Both the position numbers and the translations under genes were made by a program. This document shows, in pieces, positions 1-9,600 of a DNA stretch of 64,000 bases. This DNA is from Nonlabens agnitus (GTDB lineage: Bacteria > Bacteroidota > Bacteroidia > Flavobacteriales > Flavobacteriaceae), in contig NZ_MQUC01000003.1 in NCBI RefSeq assembly GCF_002994045.1, positions 310,001 through 374,000 of the forward strand, written 5' to 3'. How positions within the stretch are numbered: the stretch's first letter is position 1; the number at the start of each line of letters is the position of its first letter. The notes below the pieces were generated by a model. That model was given only the letters and a program-made list of their open reading frames with translations. It did not search any database and had not been told where the DNA came from.

Positions 1-1842
1 GTAAAACCGATTTTTAATAAGCTGGTCAAGCAAAAAACATTTGCAGAGCTTGATAAGAAAAGAGCTTATGAAGAACTGTTGTTATTACTTAATGAAATTA
101 GTGTTGCCACATTAAATGGAGTGGATTTAGACCCTATTGTACGATTGAACAATGCTATAATTAACCGCTATTTCTATCGTGCCGAACTTACTCCTTCAAA
201 AGAATCTCAAGAGGTAACTAAGCTAGACCCAACTCAGACTTTTGATCTGAAAGAAGCGAATAAAAAAATCGAGCTAATTTCTAATGATATTACAAGGGTA
301 AAATCACACTTTGGCAAGATTAAAGATTCTACCATTGAGAGAGAGGAAGTCCAAGATATTTTTAATTGGATTTTGAGCAAACTAAAGGAAAACGAATCTA
401 ATATTGCTGTAGTTGCTGGTAATGCAGGAATGGGAAAGACCGTAATTATGTCTGCCGTTTATGATAAATTGAAAGAAGGAAACATTCCTGTAGTATCGTT
501 TAAGGCAGATAGGATGACATTTAGTACTTTTAAAGAGCTAAATGAGGAATATAGCTTAGAGGTAGATTTTGAATACTTGTTCAACGAGTTCATTGGTGCA
601 AGGGAACGTGGTGTTATCTTGATTGATCAAATCGATGCACTGTCTCAGGCGCTTTCTTCAGACTTAAAACCGCTTCGCTTTTACGACAATCTAATACAGC
701 GTTTTAAAAACCACCCCAAGGTTAAAATTGTAATTTCAACACGAATTTACGACCTTAATTATGACCCAATTATTGCTAACTATAAAGGCAAAAAAACCTT
801 CAAAATAGGGCCACTTGATGTAGCAACAGTGAAGGAGGTTTTAGTATTGCACAATATTAAGCCCAAAAAGAAATTTTCTGATAGCTTTATAAAGCTTTTG
901 ACCGTACCACTTCATCTCGAAGTGTTTTTAGGAGTTTACAAAGAGGGATTAGATGTGAATGAGATTAGGAATTTACAAGACTTGTATTCTGAGTTATGGC
1001 GCCAGAAAGTATTGAGAAAATCCAACATGATTACTTCAAGAAAACCTTCTGATTTTATTTTCGCTGTCGCGGAAAAAATGTACGAAAAACAAGTTATTAG
1101 TATTGATTCACTCTTATTTGAAGACGAATATGACAAAGAAATAATTTACCTCAAATCTACTGGCATCATAAACCAAGGTAATAAGGTTGAGTTCTTCCAC
1201 CAGTCGTTTTTTGATTATGCCTACGCGCGCAACTTTCTCAAATCTGAAAAAGATTTGGTGAAAAATCTACTCAATAGACACCAAGGATTGTACGTGCGTT
1301 CAAAAGTTAAGCAAGTACTTAATTACAAGCGAAATGTTGATTTTGAAGACTATATCAATGATGTAGAGTCTTTATTGAAACATTCGGATATTCGATTCCA
1401 CATAAAGTTATTGGTTATGCAACAGCTGGCGTTTCAAGAAGAGCCTACGATAGAGGAACAAGATATTGTAGAGCAGTTTATTTTTATTGACCAAGACCTT
1501 TGCAGTGCCTTTGCATCTTTAATTATGGGTTCCGGTTGGCAATATTTTTTTATAGACAGAAACATTTTTACGAAGTCTATTGAAGAAGACGACAATACCT
1601 ACAGAAGGCAAATATTGCAATGCTTTAAACCACTTGCTATTCAAGATAACCAATTATACCTACTTCAGTATTATAATAATCTTAAAGACTCAACCACAAA
1701 AGATGAATTGATTCTTGATTACTTGTGGCACGTTCAAAACGTTAAAGAAAGGCTTGCTATAGATATGGTCGAACAGGTTTTAAAAGAAAAAACAACTTTA
1801 GGAAAGAGTATTGGTTTTATAGAGTGTTGGAGCATAGTGTAA
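1..1842 (+). CDS. STAND/NACHT-like P-loop ATPase, 5' end outside the window
   Basis: The frame is open from base 1, so the start lies upstream and any N-terminal effector domain is not visible. A Walker A motif (GNAGMGKT, about 418-441) and a Walker B-like hydrophobic strand ending in DQID (about 610-640) define a P-loop ATPase, followed by a winged-helix-like region and helical sequence. This layout fits STAND/NACHT proteins, which sense a ligand through C-terminal repeats and are common among anti-phage (Avs-type) and signalling proteins; the defence role is inference. The gene ends in a frame that overlaps the next open frame by 19 bases, and the next frame continues the helical-repeat character. 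The two may be one gene of more than 1300 codons broken near 1815-1845. Confidence 0.7.
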   Translation, partial: VKPIFNKLVKQKTFAELDKKRAYEELLLLLNEISVATLNGVDLDPIVRLNNAIINRYFYRAELTPSKESQEVTKLDPTQTFDLKEANKKIELISNDITRVKSHFGKIKDSTIEREEVQDIFNWILSKLKENESNIAVVAGNAGMGKTVIMSAVYDKLKEGNIPVVSFKADRMTFSTFKELNEEYSLEVDFEYLFNEFIGARERGVILIDQIDALSQALSSDLKPLRFYDNLIQRFKNHPKVKIVISTRIYDLNYDPIIANYKGKKTFKIGPLDVATVKEVLVLHNIKPKKKFSDSFIKLLTVPLHLEVFLGVYKEGLDVNEIRNLQDLYSELWRQKVLRKSNMITSRKPSDFIFAVAEKMYEKQVISIDSLLFEDEYDKEIIYLKSTGIINQGNKVEFFHQSFFDYAYARNFLKSEKDLVKNLLNRHQGLYVRSKVKQVLNYKRNVDFEDYINDVESLLKHSDIRFHIKLLVMQQLAFQEEPTIEEQDIVEQFIFIDQDLCSAFASLIMGSGWQYFFIDRNIFTKSIEEDDNTYRRQILQCFKPLAIQDNQLYLLQYYNNLKDSTTKDELILDYLWHVQNVKERLAIDMVEQVLKEKTTLGKSIGFIECWSIV

Positions 1843-4016
1843 AGCATTTTCCAGATTGGGTTGCGCAAGCTTTATTCGAGCATATTGACATTAAAGAAGG
1901 TGTTGATATTGCAGATGACCGAAATTACTTTTATCCATCACATCAAGGTGGCCAAGCTTATGAAAAACTTTGGGAAATACATCCAGATGTAGCTTATGAC
2001 TTGGTTAAAAGAATTATTAAAGAAATCATAAGCAAACGTAAGTTTGATAGAGGCGGTTCTATTATAGTAGATTCTGCATACCTATTATATGACCGTAAGA
2101 ATATCGATCTTTACAAACACTACGAGCAGTTAGATAAATTACAAGAATATCTTGAAAAGAATTATCCTAAAAGACCAGAGTTTGTAAAAGCAGAAGTGCA
2201 ACAATTTTTGGCTTCCAGCTACATCACAGAAATAATCATAGCATTTACGGTCATATACAAATATCCACAAACATTTGAGGATGAAGCTTATGAGTTTTTT
2301 ATCAAAAAAGGAAGATTAGACGAAGTTTATGGACTAAATCAATATCTCAAGTATATGCTGTTAGAGGTTTTTGGAGAAATGTATCATGACCTAACCACGA
2401 ACCAGCAAAAAGTTATAGATGAAAATGTCATTTCCAAATTTCAAAAAAAGAGTGAACTAAGTGTAGACTATAAAAAAACCTTTAATAAAAGTTGGTATGG
2501 GATTGGAAAATACGAGTTACTTTCTTCAATCAAATCAAAAGGAAATCTGCCTAAAAGTTGGGAAAAAGACTATCAAGAACTATTTAGAAAATTTGGAAAG
2601 ACCGAAAATAAAGAGCCAGAAGGAATAAAAACATATGTTAACCGTGACCCTATCGAAGGCAAATATGATGCGTTTACATTTGATAACTGGAAGACAAGTT
2701 TTAAAAAATACAAGCATACCAATAAAAACTACGACTCTTGGAATTACCCAGCAGAATATGAACACGGGAGAAGATTTGCCGATGTGGTTACTTTAGATGC
2801 TGATGAATTCGTTCCTTATCTAAAACAAATCATTGAGGATAAAGAGATTTCTAACACTTATGTTGTCAAAGGTTTAGAAGGACTAAAAGATGGTAAAGTA
2901 AAACCAGATGTGCTGAAGAATTTAATGCTTCAGGCCATTAACGAAAGAAACTTTGATTATGAAAACAAGCTTTATCTTATTTGGTTAAACCGATATTTTA
3001 TTGAAAAAAAGAAAGTGTATCCAGAAATATTGGATTTTCTGAAAGAGGCTTTAGAAAATGGCGATGAAGGTCGTGAGCTTGGTAACGATGCACTCAACAG
3101 AGGTGCAAATTCGGTTCGTGGAGCAGCGGCCAGTGCATTGGTGGATTATAGTTTTGATGAAAAGAGCTTTGACTTTATCTGTGACACCCTAACTGTTTTG
3201 GTTGACAATTCGCGACCATCTACACGTGCAGCTGCCATACATAAAATGCAATATTTACTAAGGCACGATAAAGAAAGGATACTTAGTCTATTCCTTAGGT
3301 TATCTAACGATTTTTCGCCAGGAATACTAAAGGTTTCAATAATGCCATTACAATATCTGGTACACTACAGATTTGATAGACTTATTCCGTTTTTTAAAGA
3401 AGCCCTGAAAGTTAAAGAAGCTAATAAGGAAATTGGGAAACTTATCACGTTGGGTTATTGTAATTCGTATGATGGTGCATCAGATTTGTTAGAGGATTTT
3501 CTAAAAGTTAATGAACCCAATAGTGTTATCAAAACCGCACTTGAATTTATTGAGCATAGTCATCAAATTGAAAAAGCTTTAGAGATAGTTACCCGCTTTC
3601 TGGATTCAGATTCAAAAGAAATTGGGGAGATATATAATCGTTCGTTTTTCCATATTAAACCAAAGGATTTCTCAGCAATTAGAACCTTCTTATTTGCTTA
3701 CGTAGACTCCAATGTCGGTAAATGGCGGGACCATCCTTTTTACGATTTCTTACTAAAATGTTCCAGTGACCACTACAATGATTGTATAAAATTAGCAAGC
3801 AAGTATGAAAATCATTTTGGTATCGATGTATCTCAGCGTACTTTAAGAAATGAACCATTGAAAGTTATCATTAATGCCTACAACGCTGTTCGAGAATATA
3901 GAAAAGATAGCCCAATGGCGGATATGGCACTAGATATCTTTGATGGTATTCTTAAGAATGAAGAGTATCGAGATTCTTCTGCCTATAGGATATTAGAAGA
4001 CGTAGATACTTACTAG
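1824..4016 (+). CDS. Helical-repeat protein, probable C-terminal half of the upstream ATPase
   Basis: This 730-codon frame begins with a GTG inside the end of the ATPase gene. It has no signal peptide, no membrane segment and no catalytic motif that I recognise. The sequence is charged and helical throughout (ARM/HEAT-like, e.g. ALNRGANSVRGAAASALVDY and STRAAAIHKMQYLLRHD), which is the usual form of the sensor part of large STAND ATPases. A start inside the preceding gene with a helical phase matching its end suggests either a frameshift in one long gene or translational coupling. No other gene follows in the operon; the next 500 bases hold nothing clearly coding. Confidence 0.6.
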   Translation: MLEHSVKHFPDWVAQALFEHIDIKEGVDIADDRNYFYPSHQGGQAYEKLWEIHPDVAYDLVKRIIKEIISKRKFDRGGSIIVDSAYLLYDRKNIDLYKHYEQLDKLQEYLEKNYPKRPEFVKAEVQQFLASSYITEIIIAFTVIYKYPQTFEDEAYEFFIKKGRLDEVYGLNQYLKYMLLEVFGEMYHDLTTNQQKVIDENVISKFQKKSELSVDYKKTFNKSWYGIGKYELLSSIKSKGNLPKSWEKDYQELFRKFGKTENKEPEGIKTYVNRDPIEGKYDAFTFDNWKTSFKKYKHTNKNYDSWNYPAEYEHGRRFADVVTLDADEFVPYLKQIIEDKEISNTYVVKGLEGLKDGKVKPDVLKNLMLQAINERNFDYENKLYLIWLNRYFIEKKKVYPEILDFLKEALENGDEGRELGNDALNRGANSVRGAAASALVDYSFDEKSFDFICDTLTVLVDNSRPSTRAAAIHKMQYLLRHDKERILSLFLRLSNDFSPGILKVSIMPLQYLVHYRFDRLIPFFKEALKVKEANKEIGKLITLGYCNSYDGASDLLEDFLKVNEPNSVIKTALEFIEHSHQIEKALEIVTRFLDSDSKEIGEIYNRSFFHIKPKDFSAIRTFLFAYVDSNVGKWRDHPFYDFLLKCSSDHYNDCIKLASKYENHFGIDVSQRTLRNEPLKVIINAYNAVREYRKDSPMADMALDIFDGILKNEEYRDSSAYRILEDVDTY

Positions 4017-4024
4017 GCTAAGTA

Positions 4025-4040
4025 CTTTTTCGCGAAAGCG
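4025..4040. repeat. Imperfect copy of the CGCTTTCGCGAAAGCG palindrome
   Basis: The right half (TCGCGAAAGCG) is perfect; the left half has decayed to CTTTT. It lies just after the stop of the helical-repeat gene, a position where other copies in this window also occur. Confidence 0.6.
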
Positions 4041-4510
4041 TATCAAAATAAAATGTAAGGACAATTATTTCAGACTTGTTGCTGAGAATTTTTTTGTGAA
4101 ATTACGTCAAGTAGAAGCATCTAAGCTCAACTAGTTATCGCAGAACATAATAAATCACTTTGAGCTAATCCCAAAGGATCGACCAATTACTGAATTGTGT
4201 TGTGAAAAAATATACAGCATTTGCCTTCGCAAAAGATAACTGATCGAGGCTTTTCTTAAGATGGTTTACAACCGATCAAAATCACTGCGTTTGGAGTTTG
4301 CTTATTGACGATAAGTCGTGAGATGAAGCCATCCAAGCAGCTATCTCGGTCAGCTTGCCGTATGCAAGACCTCATGGCGCCACTCAAGCAAAGCAAAACC
4401 ATCAACTTTACTGACGGTCTAAAGCATCAGGCTGCGTCCTTACCGTGTAAGGAGCGACACAGCGCTGAGCTGATTATTGTGAATATTCTAGTCTTTTGTT
4501 ACTTAAAATA
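4041..4510. other. About 470 bases without a recognisable gene
   Basis: No convincing reading frame is seen. A 68-codon frame at 4305-4511 has an arbitrary composition and no recognisable motif. The stretch runs into the decayed CHU_C remnant and may be more heavily decayed sequence of the same gene, but I could not align it. Confidence 0.4.
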
Positions 4511-5340
4511 AAAAATGCAAATGAAGGCAACTATGAAGTAGTCTCTGGATTAATGGTAACTGATTATTCAAGAGAGATTTTTGTACGGACTCAAAACTTC
4601 TCCTCTAGAAAACCAGTATGAGATACCACTCCATTCCAGGAAGAGATAGTTCTAAGCCAATTTTAGTATTTGAATATGAATGGCTACTATGTAATTATCC
4701 AAAAAAGTATAGAGATTGACTTGGGGAGTAATAATGATCTTAATGAAACGTCCACCGGAGTGACGACAAATCAAGTGAGCATCATATTGTCAAGAAGTTA
4801 TTCAGTTATTGTCGAAAATGAGTATACCAAGGTTATTCGTGAAACCTTTGTTGATTTATTTTGGTACAATTGAAAGTTCCTGAGATTGAGCGGATCGATG
4901 TATATGATTTTTTTCAAAATAGTAATTCTACAGAGGTCTTTTTTGAATTCGCTAGGTAGCTTTGAATACTCAATTGATGTATAGAGCTTTCAGCGACCAA
5001 ATCTTTTTGATGAATTGGATACTGGAACTTATGACGTGACTGTACGAGATATGTAGGGTTGCGGTATTTCTAATGAAACTGTAATTGTACTGAATCACCA
5101 AGGTTTTTACCATTAATCGCGAAGCATTTAACGATGCTTGATAAATTGAAAACACAGTTGCAGACCCTGCCTCATAAATGTTTGTTTTTTACTGTTTTAG
5201 TAAACTATTTAGCAGCCTGATGGCCTGCTGACCGAGGTTGGGATGGTTTACTTTATTGTTGAGTCGCTGCTAGCAGTAATTTTGGGTTTTAGTAGTGAAT
5301 ATCAGGTATCATAAGTTTAATGACGAAAGTTTCTTTTAAG
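4511..5340 (+). pseudogene. Decayed 3' end of a CHU_C-domain (T9SS type B) gene
   Basis: Read beside 44800-45590 of the intact CHU_C gene, this stretch follows the same order with many substitutions, indels and stop codons. The phrase around GTTTGTACGCACGGAAAAC is recognisable at about 4580, the segment GAGCGGATCGATGT at about 4889-4902, the CTTTCAGCGACC segment near 4988, and the terminal-domain region FFTPNGDGFNDTW in degraded form near 5105-5145, ending near a relic of the terminal lysine-arginine codons. It is therefore a dead paralogue of the gene at 41.2-45.6 kb. It sits directly upstream of Rhs cassette 1, while the nearly intact paralogue sits directly downstream of cassette 2, so the two copies bracket the toxin island. 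Confidence 0.8.
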
Positions 5341-5521
5341 CGCTATATAGTAGGTTCTAATGAATGAAGAAAGGTTTATGGATAGGATATAATCACCTCT
5401 ATAAAACGCATTTAATCGATGGAATATAAATTTCATTGACTTAAATTAAGTAAAAATTTTGATAATATGGGTTTGTGAATGATATTGTAGGCTTTTAATT
5501 ACAGGACGCTAATCAATCTTC

Positions 5522-6064
5522 ATGAATAAGACTACCTTACCGCTCGCCATTTTGGCGCTGATTCTTTCCATTGTCTCCTTTTTTTACCCTTTCAGCACAT
5601 CCGAGCAAGTCTTTGTGGATGTTAATAAGCTGCTTGATGGCTATAAGCGCACCAAGGTGGTTCGTGCCGATTTTGAGGCCAAGGCTAAGACTCTAAATGC
5701 TAATGTAGACAGCTTGGTAGCCGACTGGCAGAAGGAGCTCAAGGTCTATGAGAAAGAACGCTCTTCCATGAGTGCCAAGGAACTGGAGCTCAAACAAGAG
5801 CTATTGGGCAATAAACAGCAGCAGATCAACAGCTACCAACAGGCCGTCCAGAAGCAGATCCAGGAAGAGGACCAGAAGGCCACCCAGACGGTGATCAACG
5901 ATATCAATGACTATGTAAAGCAGTACGGCAAGGACAATGGCTATCGCATCATTTTAGGAGCCAGTGGCAGTGGTAATATCATGTATGCAGATGAGGCTGC
6001 CGACCTGACCGAAGAAGTTTTGGTCGGTCTTAATGCTGACTTTGAGGGAAGCAAGACGGAATAG
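5522..6064 (+). CDS. OmpH/Skp-like periplasmic chaperone, cassette 1
   Basis: The 180-residue protein has an N-terminal hydrophobic anchor or signal (residues 5-25) followed by the OmpH/Skp pattern: VFVDVNKLLDGY, a long charged coiled-coil (about residues 45-130), and the closing strand motif GYRIILGASGSGNIMY. Skp-family proteins hold unfolded outer-membrane or exported proteins in the periplasm. Eight bases separate it from the lipoprotein gene, so it heads the Rhs operon and is probably a dedicated chaperone for the two giant products. An almost identical copy heads cassette 2 at 28924. Confidence 0.85.
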   Translation: MNKTTLPLAILALILSIVSFFYPFSTSEQVFVDVNKLLDGYKRTKVVRADFEAKAKTLNANVDSLVADWQKELKVYEKERSSMSAKELELKQELLGNKQQQINSYQQAVQKQIQEEDQKATQTVINDINDYVKQYGKDNGYRIILGASGSGNIMYADEAADLTEEVLVGLNADFEGSKTE

Positions 6065-6072
6065 TCGCACGC

Positions 6073-6684
6073 ATGAATACAACTACCTTTCGCCTTTTAT
6101 CGATAACCCTGTGTACCTACCTAGTGGGCTGCACCTCGAACACCTTTGATACACCAGAGGCAATGGCGGAATATATCAGTGATGAGCAGAATGGCTATTT
6201 GCAGAGCAAGAACGTCAAGGGCTACGATTTTTCCCTACGCTACCGACCCACGGACCTGTTGGTGGAGCAGGAGCTAGGAGAAAACAAAGACCCCAAAAAA
6301 GTAGACTCCCTAAGAAGCAAATATGGGGCATACCTATATTTCAATCTAAGCATGTCAGCCAATGACAAGGAGCTATTGAGTAGCATGGCGGGAGACCGCA
6401 GCCGCTTCGGAGAAATGGTCAATCAGCTTGCCTTCGGGATGGGAGACAAGGTACACCTGTTCACCAAGGAAAGGGATACCATAGAGATGACCGACTTTAT
6501 CTATCCACGGATGTACGGGATGAGTCGCTCGACCGATATCATGTTTGTGTATCCACGAGAGGCCATAGAAAAAACCGAAGAGATCAACTTCACGGTGGAG
6601 GACCTGGACCTGTATACAGGCGAGGTACGCTTCAAGATGGAGACCGTAAAAATCAAGAACCAACCAAAACTATCATTTAGATGA
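6073..6684 (+). CDS. Rhs-cassette lipoprotein, copy 1
   Basis: The 203-residue product starts with a lipoprotein signal whose lipobox is LVGC (Cys about residue 20), so it should be anchored in the membrane facing the periplasm or the surface. The rest is polar with no domain I recognise. Its stop overlaps the start of the large Rhs partner (ATGA), indicating translational coupling. The same gene is found at 29475 with no amino-acid difference visible to me. Position between a chaperone and the export substrate suggests a role in assembling or exporting the Rhs proteins; this is inference. Confidence 0.75.
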   Translation: MNTTTFRLLSITLCTYLVGCTSNTFDTPEAMAEYISDEQNGYLQSKNVKGYDFSLRYRPTDLLVEQELGENKDPKKVDSLRSKYGAYLYFNLSMSANDKELLSSMAGDRSRFGEMVNQLAFGMGDKVHLFTKERDTIEMTDFIYPRMYGMSRSTDIMFVYPREAIEKTEEINFTVEDLDLYTGEVRFKMETVKIKNQPKLSFR

Positions 6685-9600
6685 GAGGAGTATTACAAAA
6701 GGTATTAGCGACAATTCTATTAATAGCAACGATGACCACAACCGCGATGGCACAGGGCCCCAATGCACCGGAAGCGGCAAGTTTTGAACCGGTGGATGCT
6801 ACGGATATGGTCAATTTAGTTACAGGTGACCTCTCCTATGTGTTGCCTCTTCTGAACGTTCCCTCTCCGGAAGGAGGCTACCCTATTGCTTTGTCTTATC
6901 ACGCGGGAATAGCTATGGATCAGGAGGCTAGCTGGGTTGGGCTTGGCTGGAATTTAAACCCAGGCGCCATCAATAGATCGGTAAACGGGTTTCCTGATGA
7001 GTATAACCACTCAGCAATACAAGAATATTTCTACGATGAGGGTGATACTGAAGAATTCTATTCAGTTTCACTAGGTTATTCTAATGGAGCTGTCTCCACT
7101 GGCGTTAATTTGTCTTGGGGAAGTAATAGGAGTCTTTCTGGATCTGTAAGCATTGGATATGGAGCTGAAATAGCAGGTATGGGAAGGATTGGTGGTTCCG
7201 TTTCAGCTGGAACTAACGGTGTGTCGGTTGGTGTCGGTATAACTTCAGGCGGGCTATCGCTGGGAGGGAGTATGTCATCTGGTGGGGATTTTTCTGGGAA
7301 TGTAGGAATTAGCAATGATAATGGTGCTGGGTTTAATGTATCGGCTTCATCAAGTGGCACCTACTCTATAGGAGTAGATTTTAAGTCTGGAAGCAATAAC
7401 CTTGTTTCACTTGATTTTAGCTTGTCATCCTCAGGGGTAGGAATCTCTGGTGGAATAATGAATAGAAATCACAATAATAAACCTGTTGGTGGTGGTGGTG
7501 TAGGTATAAATATTTCTTTTGCAAACTCCATAAGTATGGGTGATTATACCGTTAATACTAGTGGGTACATGATTCCAGTAATAGTACCCACACCGGCAGG
7601 TGTGTTCTCTGGTTCTTTTGGGAAACAGAAGGTCAGGTATTTCATGAGCAAAAATGAGGTGGACTTGATGAGCGGCCCATTATCTTTTGCATCTCAGCCA
7701 GTTTCAGATATAACAATTTATTATGTTTCGTGCGAACCGCGATATGGAAGTCGTGATTATGAATGTGCTGATAGGGAGTTCAATAATATTGGAGATGCGC
7801 AAGACTATAGGTATGAAGTTGTATCACAAGAGGATTGTGAGTGTACTATATCTACAAATTCAGAATCTACAACAAAAGCCGCTATGGATGTTCAGGAAGT
7901 GGTGATATCCAATAATACTCTCTCTGATGCAACTGACATTAAACTAAATAACCTATTATTTCCTGCTTATGATAAATATAACATTCAAGCACAAGGACTA
8001 TCTGGAAATATGTCGTCTAGGTTATTTGATAATGGCGCGTTGTTTGGATTACCTAGCAAGGATTTTAAGGGAACAGAAGATGCTAAGTTCAAAATAACTT
8101 ATTTGGTTGATGGAGGTACGTCAAACTTACCTGATCATTTAAAGTTTACTCAAAAACCTAAGTTTTACATGGATAATGAAATTAGCACACATTTAGGTTA
8201 TACGGATGTTACCGAGGCCACCTTTAGTGTATCAACACCAAACACTTATTCAGCACAAAGTTTCTACGATAATTCTAGTGGAGTGGATATGGGATCTAAG
8301 CCTACTCGTAAAACTGCTAATTATATTGAATACTTCACTAACGAAGAAATTGTTAATCAGAATTTGAAATATAAGGGTTTTTTAAAACCTGAAATGGATA
8401 ATGGATATTTAGACCGTTCATTTATGGTAAAAGAAGGTATCGGAGCTTTCAAAATAACAAGCGTTGACGGAAAGACCTACCATTATTCTTTACCTGTCTA
8501 CAACAATGAGATTTTCACGAGAACCATTGGCGCCATTAAAAATAATGATGAAAGCCCTAAACAAGAAATGGATAGTTATTTTGAGAAGCAGCAAAGGGAA
8601 CCCTTTGCAACACACTGGCTTTTGACTGCAGTTACAGGTCCAGATTATTATGACAACAATAACGATGGAATAGCCAACGACGGTGACTTGGGTTTTTGGG
8701 TTTCTTTTACATATGGCAAGTGGTCTGGAGCGTTTGCTTGGAAAACCCCTGCGGTTGATGACTATATTATTAGTAAAGAGGATTCAGAAATCAAGACACG
8801 AGTAGAGGGAACTAAAGAGCTTTATTACCTAAACTCTATAAAGACTAGGACTCATACTGCACTATTCACTAAAGTATTAAGAAATGTAAATAATGATGGA
8901 TGGACCTATAATTCCGTTTATCACTGGAGTAGCGATCAAAATAGTAACGATTTCACGCAGAAAACTAGAATTCCGGGACAAAATAAATTAGGTCTTGATA
9001 AAATAGTGTTGTTCAAAAATGAAGATTTGGAAATTTTTACTATTAATAGGAACAATCTTTCTTCAACCGATTTGCCATCAATTTATTGGAGATATGAACA
9101 TTTATATGGTATTCCTTCAATTAACAATTATGATAAAGTGGTTATGAGTTCAGATATCACTACTGAATTACTTGAAAAGGCTGAAAAAGTTATTCAGTTT
9201 GGCTATGGGGATGTTCAGAACGGGGTACGACCAATGCTAAGTCAGGTATCCTTCAATGGTAAAGGTGGTAGTAATGTAATACCACCATACACCTTTAATT
9301 ATAACTATGGGCCATTCAATAGAACAGCTATATATCAAAATGATTGGGGTTATAATCGAAATAATCCCAAGGCCTGGTCATTAGCCACGATTACTACCCC
9401 AACCGGCAGTAGTATAAATATTGACTATGAGCCACACGAATTTATATCAGTGGTAGGTCATGAAGTTGAATTCAATTTAGCGCAAAATGACAAAAAAGCT
9501 GATAAGATTGAGCTGGAGAGCTATGATGACTATCTATACTACACCGTAAAGTTTGACACTGACTTCGGAGTTCAGGTCAACGATGTTTTAGATACCAAGT

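Noticed and set aside
4305..4511. 68-codon frame in the gap upstream of cassette 1
   Set aside because: Composition is arbitrary, there is no motif or ribosome-binding context, and the area is decayed DNA.
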